Source: Meandrina meandrites
Lineage: Eukaryota > Cnidaria > Anthozoa > Scleractinia > Meandrinidae
Length of the DNA: 64,000 nt
Assembly: GCA_963693305.1 (NCBI GenBank)
Contig: OY855916.1
Coordinates: 7,409,501 to 7,473,500, forward strand
Reading direction: 5' to 3'
Shown here: one piece after another, positions 33,011 through 41,930 of the stretch
Numbering within the stretch: position 1 is the first letter of the stretch
Layout of the letters: each line of letters opens with the position of its first letter
The notes under the pieces: generated by a model
What the model saw: only the letters and a program-made list of their open reading frames with translations
What the model was told of the DNA's origin: nothing
Database searches by the model: none
Translations under genes and position numbers: made by a program

Positions 33011-34265
33011 TGAAAAACGGACCCCCATTACTTTCGGACATTTGAGCTAAAATAAGTGATTTTTTTTCAGTTATTTGTTTACTTTGTTTAGTCTACTGCC
33101 TGTGTGTCTTTCTTTTCAGAATTACTCATGGTGAAATATCTGATGGTTCATCGTGTTTGCCTTTGAATGCCTCACTGAGCCCGTGATCAAAAGATTGTTT
33201 GAATGGCGTCCTCACTGAGCAGAGTATAGACTTTGAAACAACAGCAATGATAAATTGCTTTTCAATTAGACAAACATTCCTGGTAAGAAAAACAAAACTT
33301 AATGAAACTAACTAAGGACCAAAATTTCTTATCTTCCAGCGAAGACTCAGCGAGGCGAAGTGAACTTGACTATCGCTCATAAAGGTTACAGTCCAGTCCA
33401 AAATCTATAATTTTAGTAATTTATTTCCCGCCAATAAAGTGTTTATGACTCCTACCCAGCCATATTGACTTAATTTTTAAATGTATTATTAACTGAGAGG
33501 GTAAATAAGAGAGGAATTGCGGTGAGTAGGGTCAACTGAAGGGTGATGGAGAGTATGTTAAAACGATTGAGCAATAATCACAAGACTTTCTGGTGACTTA
33601 AATAACAATAAACATTTCATTGGGCAAATAGTCACGCGTTTTGACGGAAAATACATAGCCTCGATTTCAGTTAATTACGTTAGAGCCATAAGAGGTGGCG
33701 TCTCCTTGTCTCCAGACCCCCCCCCCCCTCCTCCCTTCCTTTCCACCTTCTATTTTATTTTCCAGCAAGGGGGGTGGCTCTTTTCTCTTGCACTTACCTT
33801 TGCTACAGCTTAACGAAAGAAAGAATCGTGGCTAACTAATTTAATTTGACTATGCAAGATTAAAAGCCATGTCGCATGGCCAGAATTTATCCCAGTAGTT
33901 GGCTGGTCTACATTCTTGACAGCAGTATTTGCAGACAATGCTCGACTGTTGACCAAAAATATGACCCGAGTCAGCTAGGTAACGAAACATAAATCTATTT
34001 TATTTTAAGTAAAAAAAAACACAAATAATGTTCCCTACAATCGTGTTATTGTGCTCCATCAACGAATAGAAAATAGTGAGAGAACCAATCAGAATCGCGG
34101 ATTGCCAACAAAACACGAATAAGTTTCCACTATAGTGAAACAAGCATCGATAAATTAAAGAACGTGCCACATACCGGTGGATCCTAACAACATTTCAAGC
34201 ATTTTTGTCCAGTAATCTGATCTGAAAAGTTAGTTTAAGCTTTGATTTGTAGGTCATGCTCGTGA
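33011..34265. other. Spacer upstream of TRIM copy B
   Basis: Co-linear with 8011-9160, with poly-C (33718-33728) and poly-A differences. No gene. Confidence 0.5.
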
Positions 34266-34443
34266 TCACAGTTCTAAGAATCCTTGCCGTAGCTTCATAC
34301 AATATATCAAAACATGTCTAATACCACTCTGTGATTGGTCAATATTATCAGACTAAAAGGAACCATTCGATCCGATCAGTTCAACATTGTTGGAGGCGTT
34401 CACAACTCCACACCCTTCGCCGTTTAATGTTCCGCCATTAATC
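34266..34443 (+). promoter_or_regulatory. Conserved proximal promoter of TRIM copy B
   Basis: ATTGG (inverted CCAAT) at 34334-34338, 110 bp before the start codon, inside the conserved block. Core promoter elements are not otherwise recognisable. Confidence 0.4.
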
Positions 34444-36678
34444 ATGGATATACAAACCTTGCTAAACAATCTTCATGAAGAAGTATCCTGTTCAGCGTGC
34501 ATGAACACATTCACTGATCCAAAACAGCTGCCATGTTTACACAGTTTTTGTCTTCACTGCTTAAACGGGATATTACGAACAAGTGGCCGCAACGATGTGA
34601 TCTGCTGCCCGGAATGCAGAAGGGAAAGTAGAGTCCCCACAAGTGGAAATCTTAACGACCTGCCAACCAACTTTCGAATCAACAGTTTGCTAGATGTCCT
34701 GGCGATCAAAGAGTGCAGTACAACCGCGGTGAAATGTAAAAATTGCGACAAAAGAAGCGCACAGAGTTTGTACTGTTTCCAGTGTTGCGGGTTCTGGTGT
34801 GATGATTGTATCACTGCCCACAATATGATTCGAGAAAATAAAGAACACCGTGTGTTGGCGCTTAAAGACTTTCAAGACGAAGACTATGAGAATGTTTTAA
34901 AGCGACCAGCATTTTGCCAAAAGAAACACCATGAAAAAGAAGAGCTGAAGTTCTTTTGCAAAATTTGTGAAATTGCCATTTGCAACGCTTGTGCTTTGAC
35001 AGACCACGAAGGTCACGCCAAGATGCTTTCAGAAGAAGCTGCAAATGAACGCAAGTCGCAAGTGAAATCTGTGATCAAATCGCAAAAGCAGAAAGTACAA
35101 AAGAAGAGAAAGGAAATCACCAAACTCGATGAAACCAGTACTCAAATTCAAGAAAAACTCGCTACCGTGAAACAAGACGCGCAGAAGTTTGCTGACGAGA
35201 TGATCGGTGTCATCGAAGCGAAGAAACAGGAAATATTTAATAAAGCAGAACGTCAGGCAGAAGAGTCACTCGAGCGTCTTGTAATACAAAAGAGCGAGAT
35301 TGAACACCAAGCGAACACGACCGAGACAGTAATTGAACAAACTGAAACACTTTTAAAACGAAGCACAAGCGCCGAGATTGTTCAACTGCACGACTCGTTA
35401 AACACGATCTTTCCAGAAGGAGTCAGTGATGAAACAGAACAACTCGACTGTGACCTTGAAGTTGATCGTCAATTCATTTTCGAAGAAAATGAAACATTAA
35501 TGGACAAAGCAAACACTGAAGGAATCGGCTCATTGAAGACATTGGCCAAAATAACTAGTGCGCATCAATCAAGTGCCGAAGGAAAAGGAATCACTGAAGC
35601 AGTGGTTGGAATTGAAGCACAAATTCTCCTAACAACAAGAAATGTCGAGGGAGAACAACATTACGAAGAGCGCGATTGTGTCACAATGCAGATCAGGAAT
35701 CGTCAAGGCCATGACTGTGCCATAATACCGCGAGTCCAAGACAACAAAAATGGAACCTACAACATGAGCTATTTTGCAAAAGAAACTGGAAGATGCGACG
35801 CATCAGTGAAGGTAAATGATGAACATGTGTATGGCAGTCCATTTACTGTTGAAGTCAAACCCAGACAGTTCAGGCCCGTGTTATCGTTTGGTCAACTTGG
35901 GTCGGGTGCTGGAATGTTTAACAGGCCTTGGAGAGTGGCAGTGAATGAACGCAATGAAATTGCATTAACTGATGCAGGTAACAATAGAATACAGGTGTTC
36001 AGTAGTGATGGAACATTATTAAGGTCCTTTGGTACAAAGGGTAATAAACAGGGAGAATTTAATTTGCCTTGCGGGATAGCTTTTGATGAAAACGGAAGTA
36101 TTATAGTGGCTGACTGTCGTAACCACCGTGTTCAATGCTTCAGTGAGCAGGGTGGGAAGGGAAGTTTTGATCACCAGCTGAACAATCCTGTAGGTTTATC
36201 CTTAGACAGTGACGGGAATGTTATTGTCGCTGACTCATGCAATAAACTTATAAAGATATTTAACCTTAATGGTCAGTTTTTACGTAAAATTGGCGTAGAG
36301 GGTTCTTTCACCTTCCCCTTTCACTGTATCCAATATGACAAATATCTTATAGTGTCAGACGGTCATGAACATTGTATTAAGGTTTGTGACAGGGATGGAA
36401 ATTTTCTGTACAAATTTGGAAAGAAGGGGGAGGGTGACGGGGAGTTCAATGAACCTCATTGCTTGTCAGTTAACAAGGCAGGACACCTGATGGTCTGTGA
36501 TGCAGGGAATCACAGAGTTCAGGTGTTTGAACTGAGTGGAAAGTTTATAACAAAGTTTGGAACAAAAGGGAGCGGGATAGGAAAGTTTAATCGCCCAGTC
36601 TCTACAGCAGTTCTTAGTGATGGTAGGATAGTTGTAAGTGATTTCAATAATAACGATCGCATCCAGATTTTTGAGTAG
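34444..36678 (+). CDS. TRIM-NHL E3 ubiquitin ligase-like protein, copy B (744 aa)
   Basis: Single exon, start at MDIQTLLNNLHEEVS. Same RING, two B-boxes, coiled coil, filamin repeat and NHL propeller as copy A, with all zinc-binding Cys/His present. Differences: seven residues are missing between NHL blades 2 and 3 (EQGGKGSFDHQ where A has GGHLNTFSSKGSLDHQ), shortening a strand and loop. One residue is inserted in the last blade (DFNNNDRIQ). Blade loops carry their own residues, for example DAGNNR, DCRNHR and DSCNK. B-box 2 reads FFCKICEIAICNACALTDHEGH. Open over the whole length, so probably functional unless the blade-2 deletion destabilises the propeller. Confidence 0.92.
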   Translation: MDIQTLLNNLHEEVSCSACMNTFTDPKQLPCLHSFCLHCLNGILRTSGRNDVICCPECRRESRVPTSGNLNDLPTNFRINSLLDVLAIKECSTTAVKCKNCDKRSAQSLYCFQCCGFWCDDCITAHNMIRENKEHRVLALKDFQDEDYENVLKRPAFCQKKHHEKEELKFFCKICEIAICNACALTDHEGHAKMLSEEAANERKSQVKSVIKSQKQKVQKKRKEITKLDETSTQIQEKLATVKQDAQKFADEMIGVIEAKKQEIFNKAERQAEESLERLVIQKSEIEHQANTTETVIEQTETLLKRSTSAEIVQLHDSLNTIFPEGVSDETEQLDCDLEVDRQFIFEENETLMDKANTEGIGSLKTLAKITSAHQSSAEGKGITEAVVGIEAQILLTTRNVEGEQHYEERDCVTMQIRNRQGHDCAIIPRVQDNKNGTYNMSYFAKETGRCDASVKVNDEHVYGSPFTVEVKPRQFRPVLSFGQLGSGAGMFNRPWRVAVNERNEIALTDAGNNRIQVFSSDGTLLRSFGTKGNKQGEFNLPCGIAFDENGSIIVADCRNHRVQCFSEQGGKGSFDHQLNNPVGLSLDSDGNVIVADSCNKLIKIFNLNGQFLRKIGVEGSFTFPFHCIQYDKYLIVSDGHEHCIKVCDRDGNFLYKFGKKGEGDGEFNEPHCLSVNKAGHLMVCDAGNHRVQVFELSGKFITKFGTKGSGIGKFNRPVSTAVLSDGRIVVSDFNNNDRIQIFE

Positions 36679-37597
36679 ATATGACATTCACCTTCTGTAC
36701 GTAATATGAATCTTGAAGTTACTTATAGTTAGAAAAAGATTACCAGAAAATATTTGTCACCATTTTTAAGGCCTCACAGGAGACATTAGCCTTAATAGGT
36801 TATCTTTAAGAAAGTCTCCATGGAGACAGTAAAATGACAGCTGTCAGTTGAAATTTAACCCGTTTGTTAGTTGTAATTATGAAGGTTGAGGGACGTTAGC
36901 AGTAAAAACTTTGGAAAATTTGTCAGCTAACCATATACAGACCCCCTCCTAACAGTAGCCTGAGATTATACAAATATTACATTCCGGGTTTTTTTATTAT
37001 ATAGTTTAAATTTACTAAGAGTGTTTTGGAGTTAGGAAAACTAAGATGGTGTTGAATTTAAGTGCAATAGTTCCTGTTAGCCACTATTACTTAAAAGTAA
37101 TTTACACTGCGTGTCACTGAAATATGTCAACTGAGAAACTTGTAAGCTGAACTGATTGAATGATATCTGTAACAAAACTACTTTAAATAATTTACAATAG
37201 TCTCCATATTCAGTTTTACTAAGCAGGCAATGTACTGTTAAATTGGCTGTAAATAAACACTGCTTTATATTTAGTTCTGTGATGTAAGTAAATTTTGGGA
37301 CAATTTTGTGGCCAATAACATACCTCTTTGTAATGAATGAAAAGAAAATGTAGACTGGAGTGTAAATAAATTGTTACAATTTTTCTTAAACCTTGCTTGA
37401 TATGTGAGTGCTTGATGACAACTGCTTAGATGGTAGGGATGTATAACTCGATTATATATATTGATTAGTGAACATTTTCTTTAATGTAAGCGAGGTCACT
37501 GCTGAATTTTTTTTCTCATCATTTATTTAGTCCTTCCTAATGTAAGACGTTTCCCATAATAAAGCAGAAACACATGAAATCAAAAGTGGTGTACATT
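36679..37597 (+). other. 3' UTR and flank of TRIM copy B
   Basis: Co-linear with copy A. AATAAA at 37252-37257 and a second near 37364. The TTAA MITE begins where copy A has its empty TTAA. Confidence 0.6.
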
Positions 37598-38022
37598 TTA
37601 AAGTGTACCTAACCCCCAAATTTTTTTCGCTGAAATAAATCTCATAGTTAACCAAAGTATTTCAGCGAAACCATTTTTGAATTTGGTTGAATCCTCGATT
37701 TTTTATAGCCTCTCAAAGTCGGCATTGAGATGTCGCACAACCATGTTTTATAGAGTCTGGGTCGAGAGAGCTGCTGATGTATAACCAGGAATCAAACAAA
37801 ATAGCGCCTCACTCATTTCTTTGAACAAAATTCCCAGCTTTCTTAAAACCCGGCCGAGAAACAAAATGGTGTTATTTTTAGGGCCATTTTTTGTGTTTTC
37901 AATGGGACGTAGAAAATCAAGGATTTAACCAAATCCAAATTTTCTGTTGCCAAACTAATTCGAAAAAAAGAGTACATTCATTGTAGCAAAAAAAAAATAA
38001 ACTGGTGTTAGGTGCACTTTAA
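37598..38022. mobile_element. 425-bp TTAA MITE with AGTGCACCTAACACC-type ends
   Basis: TTAA at both ends (37598-37601, 38019-38022) with inverted termini matching the 1.9-kb element at 24359-26240. Copy A at the same place reads 'ctgTTAAgatagctggaattac' while here the MITE lies between two TTAAs before 'atagctggaattac'. That paralogous empty site shows directly that TTAA is the duplicated target. Non-coding. Confidence 0.85.
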
Positions 38023-38095
38023 ATAGCTGGAATTACTTTATTCTTGGGGCTGTCAATGGTTTATTCTTGGGGCTGTAAAAACTCGTGCGGCAAAA

Positions 38096-38522
38096 GGCTG
38101 AAAGAACATCAAAAAGCGGTTGAAAAGAAACACTCGCACAAGTCAGCTTTAGCGGAACATTGTTTACGTTCTGGCCACACCATCTCCTGGGAATCTGCAA
38201 AGATCCTACGTACAAGCACAAATTGGCGCAACAGACGCATTTTAGAAGCATGGGTAATCAACACTTGCAGGAATCCGCTGAACCGTGATGACGGCATGCA
38301 TTTGCCGCACGAGTTTTTAAATTTAGCCTTAAGGGACAGAACATAATTAGCTCCGAGTTGTTGATTTGCATAGTATAAGAACGTGCTTTTTAACGAATTC
38401 CTTTTCACTTTCCCCTGATGAAGGCTGAAGTTTCAGCCGAAACGTTGGGACTTTTACAAATTTTACGAACATTTTTATATTCTTAAACCAGAGTAACGTT
38501 TTATTTTATTTTCAATCATGAA
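38096..38522 (+). repeat. PLE left pseudo-LTR (GIY-YIG tail plus 5' UTR)
   Basis: Encodes in frame the C-terminal half of the GIY-YIG domain (LKEHQKAVEKKHSHKSALAE through LPHEFLNLALRDRT, stop at 38344-38346), then 170 bp of non-coding sequence. The non-coding part contains a stem 'gctgaagtttcagc' near 38423-38437. The reverse transcriptase start codon lies at its right edge. Confidence 0.85.
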
Positions 38523-40704
38523 TCAACCACCTGGTTACAGGACCATTTTCAAAACCATCTCAGAAAAGTACGATAAGGACACTTTACAGAAAGCACGTAC
38601 ATTCAACAAAATTATGCTGAAGACTGCAAGGCATCGCCGACACCTACACTTTAGCCATCGATGCAAAGATCTTCAAGTTCTTCCACCGAGCTTGAGAATT
38701 AAACCACCGGTTCGGACCCCCAAAGGCTGGAAATTGACGAAGAACGTGGGATTCCAGTTTTTGAAATTGCGGATCGAAGATACACACAAGAAGATTCGCA
38801 CACTGACTCGAGAAAAGGAACTTGCTTTGGTTTTCTTAAGGTCACGTTTAACCACCTCTGACCTTGAACACCTCGAGACCTTAGTTTATGAACAGCAGGA
38901 TGAGGAGTACAGCAGGATTAGATCTGTGCATTCGAAGAAACTTCAAGTCCTCACCTCGAAGTCAAATATCTCATTGCCCGATGATACAGTTAATCGCGAC
39001 AAGTGGGTGCTAAACATCTCTAGCAAGCCGTTGAACAACACCGAAATGACTGCACTTCAGAAGGGCACGAACTTCGCCTTAGCACCAAAGAAAATACCAA
39101 CAGCGGAAATTGTAGCTGGTATTGAAGACGGTATTTCTGGACTACCGGAAGACGAGAAACTTGTGCTAAGATCCCAAGTTTCACAGGTTTTACAAAGAGC
39201 CACCGTACCACCTCCAAACTTGCCACAAGCCGAGCTCAGAGCTTTGCACAATCTCCGCAAAGACCAAGATCGACTCGTTATCCCTGCAGATAAGGGTAAC
39301 TGTACTGTTGTCATGGATCGCAAGGACTACGACGACAAGGTACAGCAAATGCTCAATGATCAAAGAACCTACAAGGTGTTAGATAAAGACCCTACACAGC
39401 GAACGGAGAGGAAGCTCAATGAAAAATTGGCCAATCTTAAACGAGAGAACAAGATCAGTGACAGCCTTTACAAAAGACTTCGCAGTTCTGATGGACTGCC
39501 TCCTCGTTTTTATGGTTTACCAAAGATTCATAAACCTGGTTTCCCCTTAAGACCTATTGTTTCGTTCATAGACTCTCCAACTTACATGTTATCGAAACAT
39601 TTGGCGCAGATCCTGAGTCCTATGATGGGCAACACAGATTTCACAGTCAAGAACAGTGTGGAATTTTGTGAACAGATGAAAAATGTCTCTCTCAAAGAAG
39701 ATGAAGAGCTGGTGTCTTTTGACGTTGTCTCTTTGTTCACGTCTATTCCTGTGAAACTCGCCATTCAAGTTGCTAAAGATTTGCTTTCCAATGATGACAC
39801 CTTACAGGATAGAACCACCATTCCTGTTGATGACATTGTTGACCTGTTGGATTTCTGTTTGTCGACAACAAATTTCAAGTACAACAACAATCACTACCAA
39901 GAGATCTTCGGTACCGCCATGGGCTCTCCAGTGTCAGCTGTTATGGCAAACCTGGTCATGGAAGACCTTGAAAAACGAGCACTATCCACCTCCCTTTCCC
40001 AACCGTGTTTTTGGAAACGATATGTAGATGATGTGTGTGCCGCTGTTAAGTCCAACCTGGTGCTAACCTTACAGAATCATTTGAACAATATTGAGCCGTC
40101 GATCCAATTTACGGTTGAAAGAGAAACAGAACGGAAAATATCCTTTCTTGACGTCACTGTCTGTCGCCAAGACGATGGCCAACTCTCCACTAAAGTCTAT
40201 CGCAAACCGACGCACACAGAAAGATATCTCTCATTTGATTCTCACCATCCGGTTGCTCACAAAAGGGCTGTGATCAAGTCTCTGACTGATCGTGCAAAAA
40301 CGATTCCGTCTTCCGTTGACAAACAATCAAAGGAAATGAAACATGTGATCGCGGCACTCAGCGCGAATGGCTACCCGAAACGCTTTGTTATTGATGCAAG
40401 TAAACCAAAATGGCCTTCTCTACAAACGCCTGTAACTGCACCGGATGACAAAAAAGGCTTCTGCATTTTACCGTATGTCAAGGGTACTACGGAACCGATC
40501 AAGCGAATCTTAAGCAATTACAATATCAAAGTTGCTTTAAAGCCACACCATAGTGGCCACACCATACCATCGGCAATTTATTTCCCAAACCGAAAGACCC
40601 AGTCCCGAAAGATCAAACTCGCGGCGCAATTTATTCCATTCCCTGCGAAGTTTGTGACAAAAGCTACATCGGGGAAACGAAACGGAAATTTTCCACCCGG
40701 CTGA
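38518..40704 (+). CDS. PLE reverse transcriptase (728 aa, C-terminal GIY-YIG out of frame)
   Basis: RT motifs in order: YGLPKIHKPGFPLRPI (from residue 332), FDVVSLFTSIP (D402, catalytic), GTAMGSPVS (465-473), YVDD (502-505, catalytic), FLDVTV, then KVYRKPTHTERYLSF. This series is typical of Penelope-like RTs, which are related to telomerase. The N-terminal ~300 residues are the helical, basic region usual for PLEs. The frame ends at 40704 because of a one-base shift somewhere near 40555-40610. Beyond it the GIY-YIG endonuclease domain continues in the +2 frame (about 40600-40949). So RT and endonuclease are both readable but not in one frame: either a disabling indel or a programmed shift. 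Confidence 0.88.
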   Translation: MNQPPGYRTIFKTISEKYDKDTLQKARTFNKIMLKTARHRRHLHFSHRCKDLQVLPPSLRIKPPVRTPKGWKLTKNVGFQFLKLRIEDTHKKIRTLTREKELALVFLRSRLTTSDLEHLETLVYEQQDEEYSRIRSVHSKKLQVLTSKSNISLPDDTVNRDKWVLNISSKPLNNTEMTALQKGTNFALAPKKIPTAEIVAGIEDGISGLPEDEKLVLRSQVSQVLQRATVPPPNLPQAELRALHNLRKDQDRLVIPADKGNCTVVMDRKDYDDKVQQMLNDQRTYKVLDKDPTQRTERKLNEKLANLKRENKISDSLYKRLRSSDGLPPRFYGLPKIHKPGFPLRPIVSFIDSPTYMLSKHLAQILSPMMGNTDFTVKNSVEFCEQMKNVSLKEDEELVSFDVVSLFTSIPVKLAIQVAKDLLSNDDTLQDRTTIPVDDIVDLLDFCLSTTNFKYNNNHYQEIFGTAMGSPVSAVMANLVMEDLEKRALSTSLSQPCFWKRYVDDVCAAVKSNLVLTLQNHLNNIEPSIQFTVERETERKISFLDVTVCRQDDGQLSTKVYRKPTHTERYLSFDSHHPVAHKRAVIKSLTDRAKTIPSSVDKQSKEMKHVIAALSANGYPKRFVIDASKPKWPSLQTPVTAPDDKKGFCILPYVKGTTEPIKRILSNYNIKVALKPHHSGHTIPSAIYFPNRKTQSRKIKLAAQFIPFPAKFVTKATSGKRNGNFPPG

Positions 40705-40949
40705 AAGAACATCAAAAAGCGGTTGAAAAGAAACACTCGCACAAGTCAGCTTTAGCGGAACATTGTTTACATTCTGGCCACACCATCTCCTGGGAATCTG
40801 CAAAGATCCTACGTACAAGCACTAATTGGCGCAACAGACGCATTTTAGAAGCATGGGTAATCAACACTTGCAGGAATCCGCTGAACCGTGACGATGGCAT
40901 GCATTTGCCGCACGAGTTTTTAAATTTAGCCTTAAGGGACAGAACATAA
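40600..40949 (+). pseudogene. PLE GIY-YIG endonuclease domain, separated by frameshift
   Basis: In the frame shifted relative to the RT: a CxxC-bearing segment IYSIPCEVCDKSYIG (the GIY-YIG core, codons 40626-40674), then ETKRKFSTRLKEH and the conserved ending at TAA 40947-40949. GIY-YIG nicks target DNA for PLE integration. The domain itself has no stop; only its joining to the RT is broken. Confidence 0.8.
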
Positions 40950-41128
40950 TTAGCTCCGAGTTGCTGATTTGCATAGTATAAGAACGTGCTTTTTAACGAA
41001 TTCCTTTTCACTTTCCCCTGATGAAGGCTGAAGTTTCAGCCGAAACGTTGGGACTTTTACAAAAAATTGTACGAACATTTTTACATTTTTTAAACCAGAG
41101 TAACGTTTATTTTATTTTCAATCATGAA
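40699..41128 (+). repeat. PLE right pseudo-LTR
   Basis: Matches 38096-38522 over its whole length, with differences such as TTTACGTTC/TTTACATTC and an A-run length change near 41060. Ends 'caatcatgaa'. Confidence 0.85.
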
Positions 41129-41930
41129 GCTTATGACTGTTGCAAGCTATTTCCACTCAAATACTGAAAATACGAATATAGTTTATTTGAAAATACTGAT
41201 GTATATTATTGTTACGGCCTCGTCTGCAAAGTGTCAGATGATCTTTCGTGCGTTTGCACCGGATGAAGTTTTTTTTTCTGCTAGGCAAACGAATCGACGA
41301 GAGGCTTTTGGCAGAGAAAAAAAGCTGTGGTTGCGCAGCGCTTTGTGAGATTTTTAACTGATGTCGACAACCTGCTTTTCTGGTCATTCTGTTAATGTTT
41401 GGGTGGGAGAGTGCTGCTGGACTGTGAGACCCGTACCCTATTCTAGACTACAATTTTTGATACATCCGCAAGTTTCTCAGTACATTATACACAATCCTAG
41501 CCCAAAATTGTCAGATTTTTATACCCTCACCCACGCTTAACTGCCTGAAATCCGCACCTTTCACATCGGCACATACCCACATAGGCTATTTATGGGAGTA
41601 ATTCCCCCACCCCCACCCCCACCCCAGTATACTATCCTGCCATGTACGGGTGATGGGTAACATTGACCTCCTGACCATATATGGGCATCGCGCACATTTG
41701 TTAAATAACCGAAAGACCAGTAAACTGCATCCTTGCCTTTTAAACAACATGGACAGATACCTTTTACTTCTCCGTTTTCGAACATGTCGAAAATCCTTCT
41801 AACAAGGGACCAGGTACCTTGGTCTACCTTTAAAAAACCATGGGCTGTGGGAATTGATATTCTTGATAAGAAAGAAAATTGTTCTTTATGTAAGGTTTGT
41901 GAAATGATATTGTAATAAGCACTCCTTAGA
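41129..41930. other. Unique stretch with C-rich quadruplex-like tract
   Basis: No gene is seen. CCCCCACCCCCACCCCCACC at 41604-41625 gives four G-runs on the minus strand, a potential G-quadruplex or i-motif. Short frames on both strands overlap without support. Confidence 0.45.

Larger units (their letters stand above)
38096..41128 (+). mobile_element. Penelope-like retroelement (PLE) with direct pseudo-LTRs
   Basis: A reverse transcriptase ORF is flanked by direct repeats of about 430 bp (38096-38522 and 40699-41128) that differ at only a handful of sites. Both repeats begin inside the GIY-YIG coding region. This is the known PLE pattern in which a 5'-truncated tandem copy makes a pseudo-LTR. 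The left flank has a short duplication of 'tttattcttggggctgt' (about 38037-38076), possibly from the insertion. The near identity implies a recent insertion into the flank of copy B. Confidence 0.85.
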
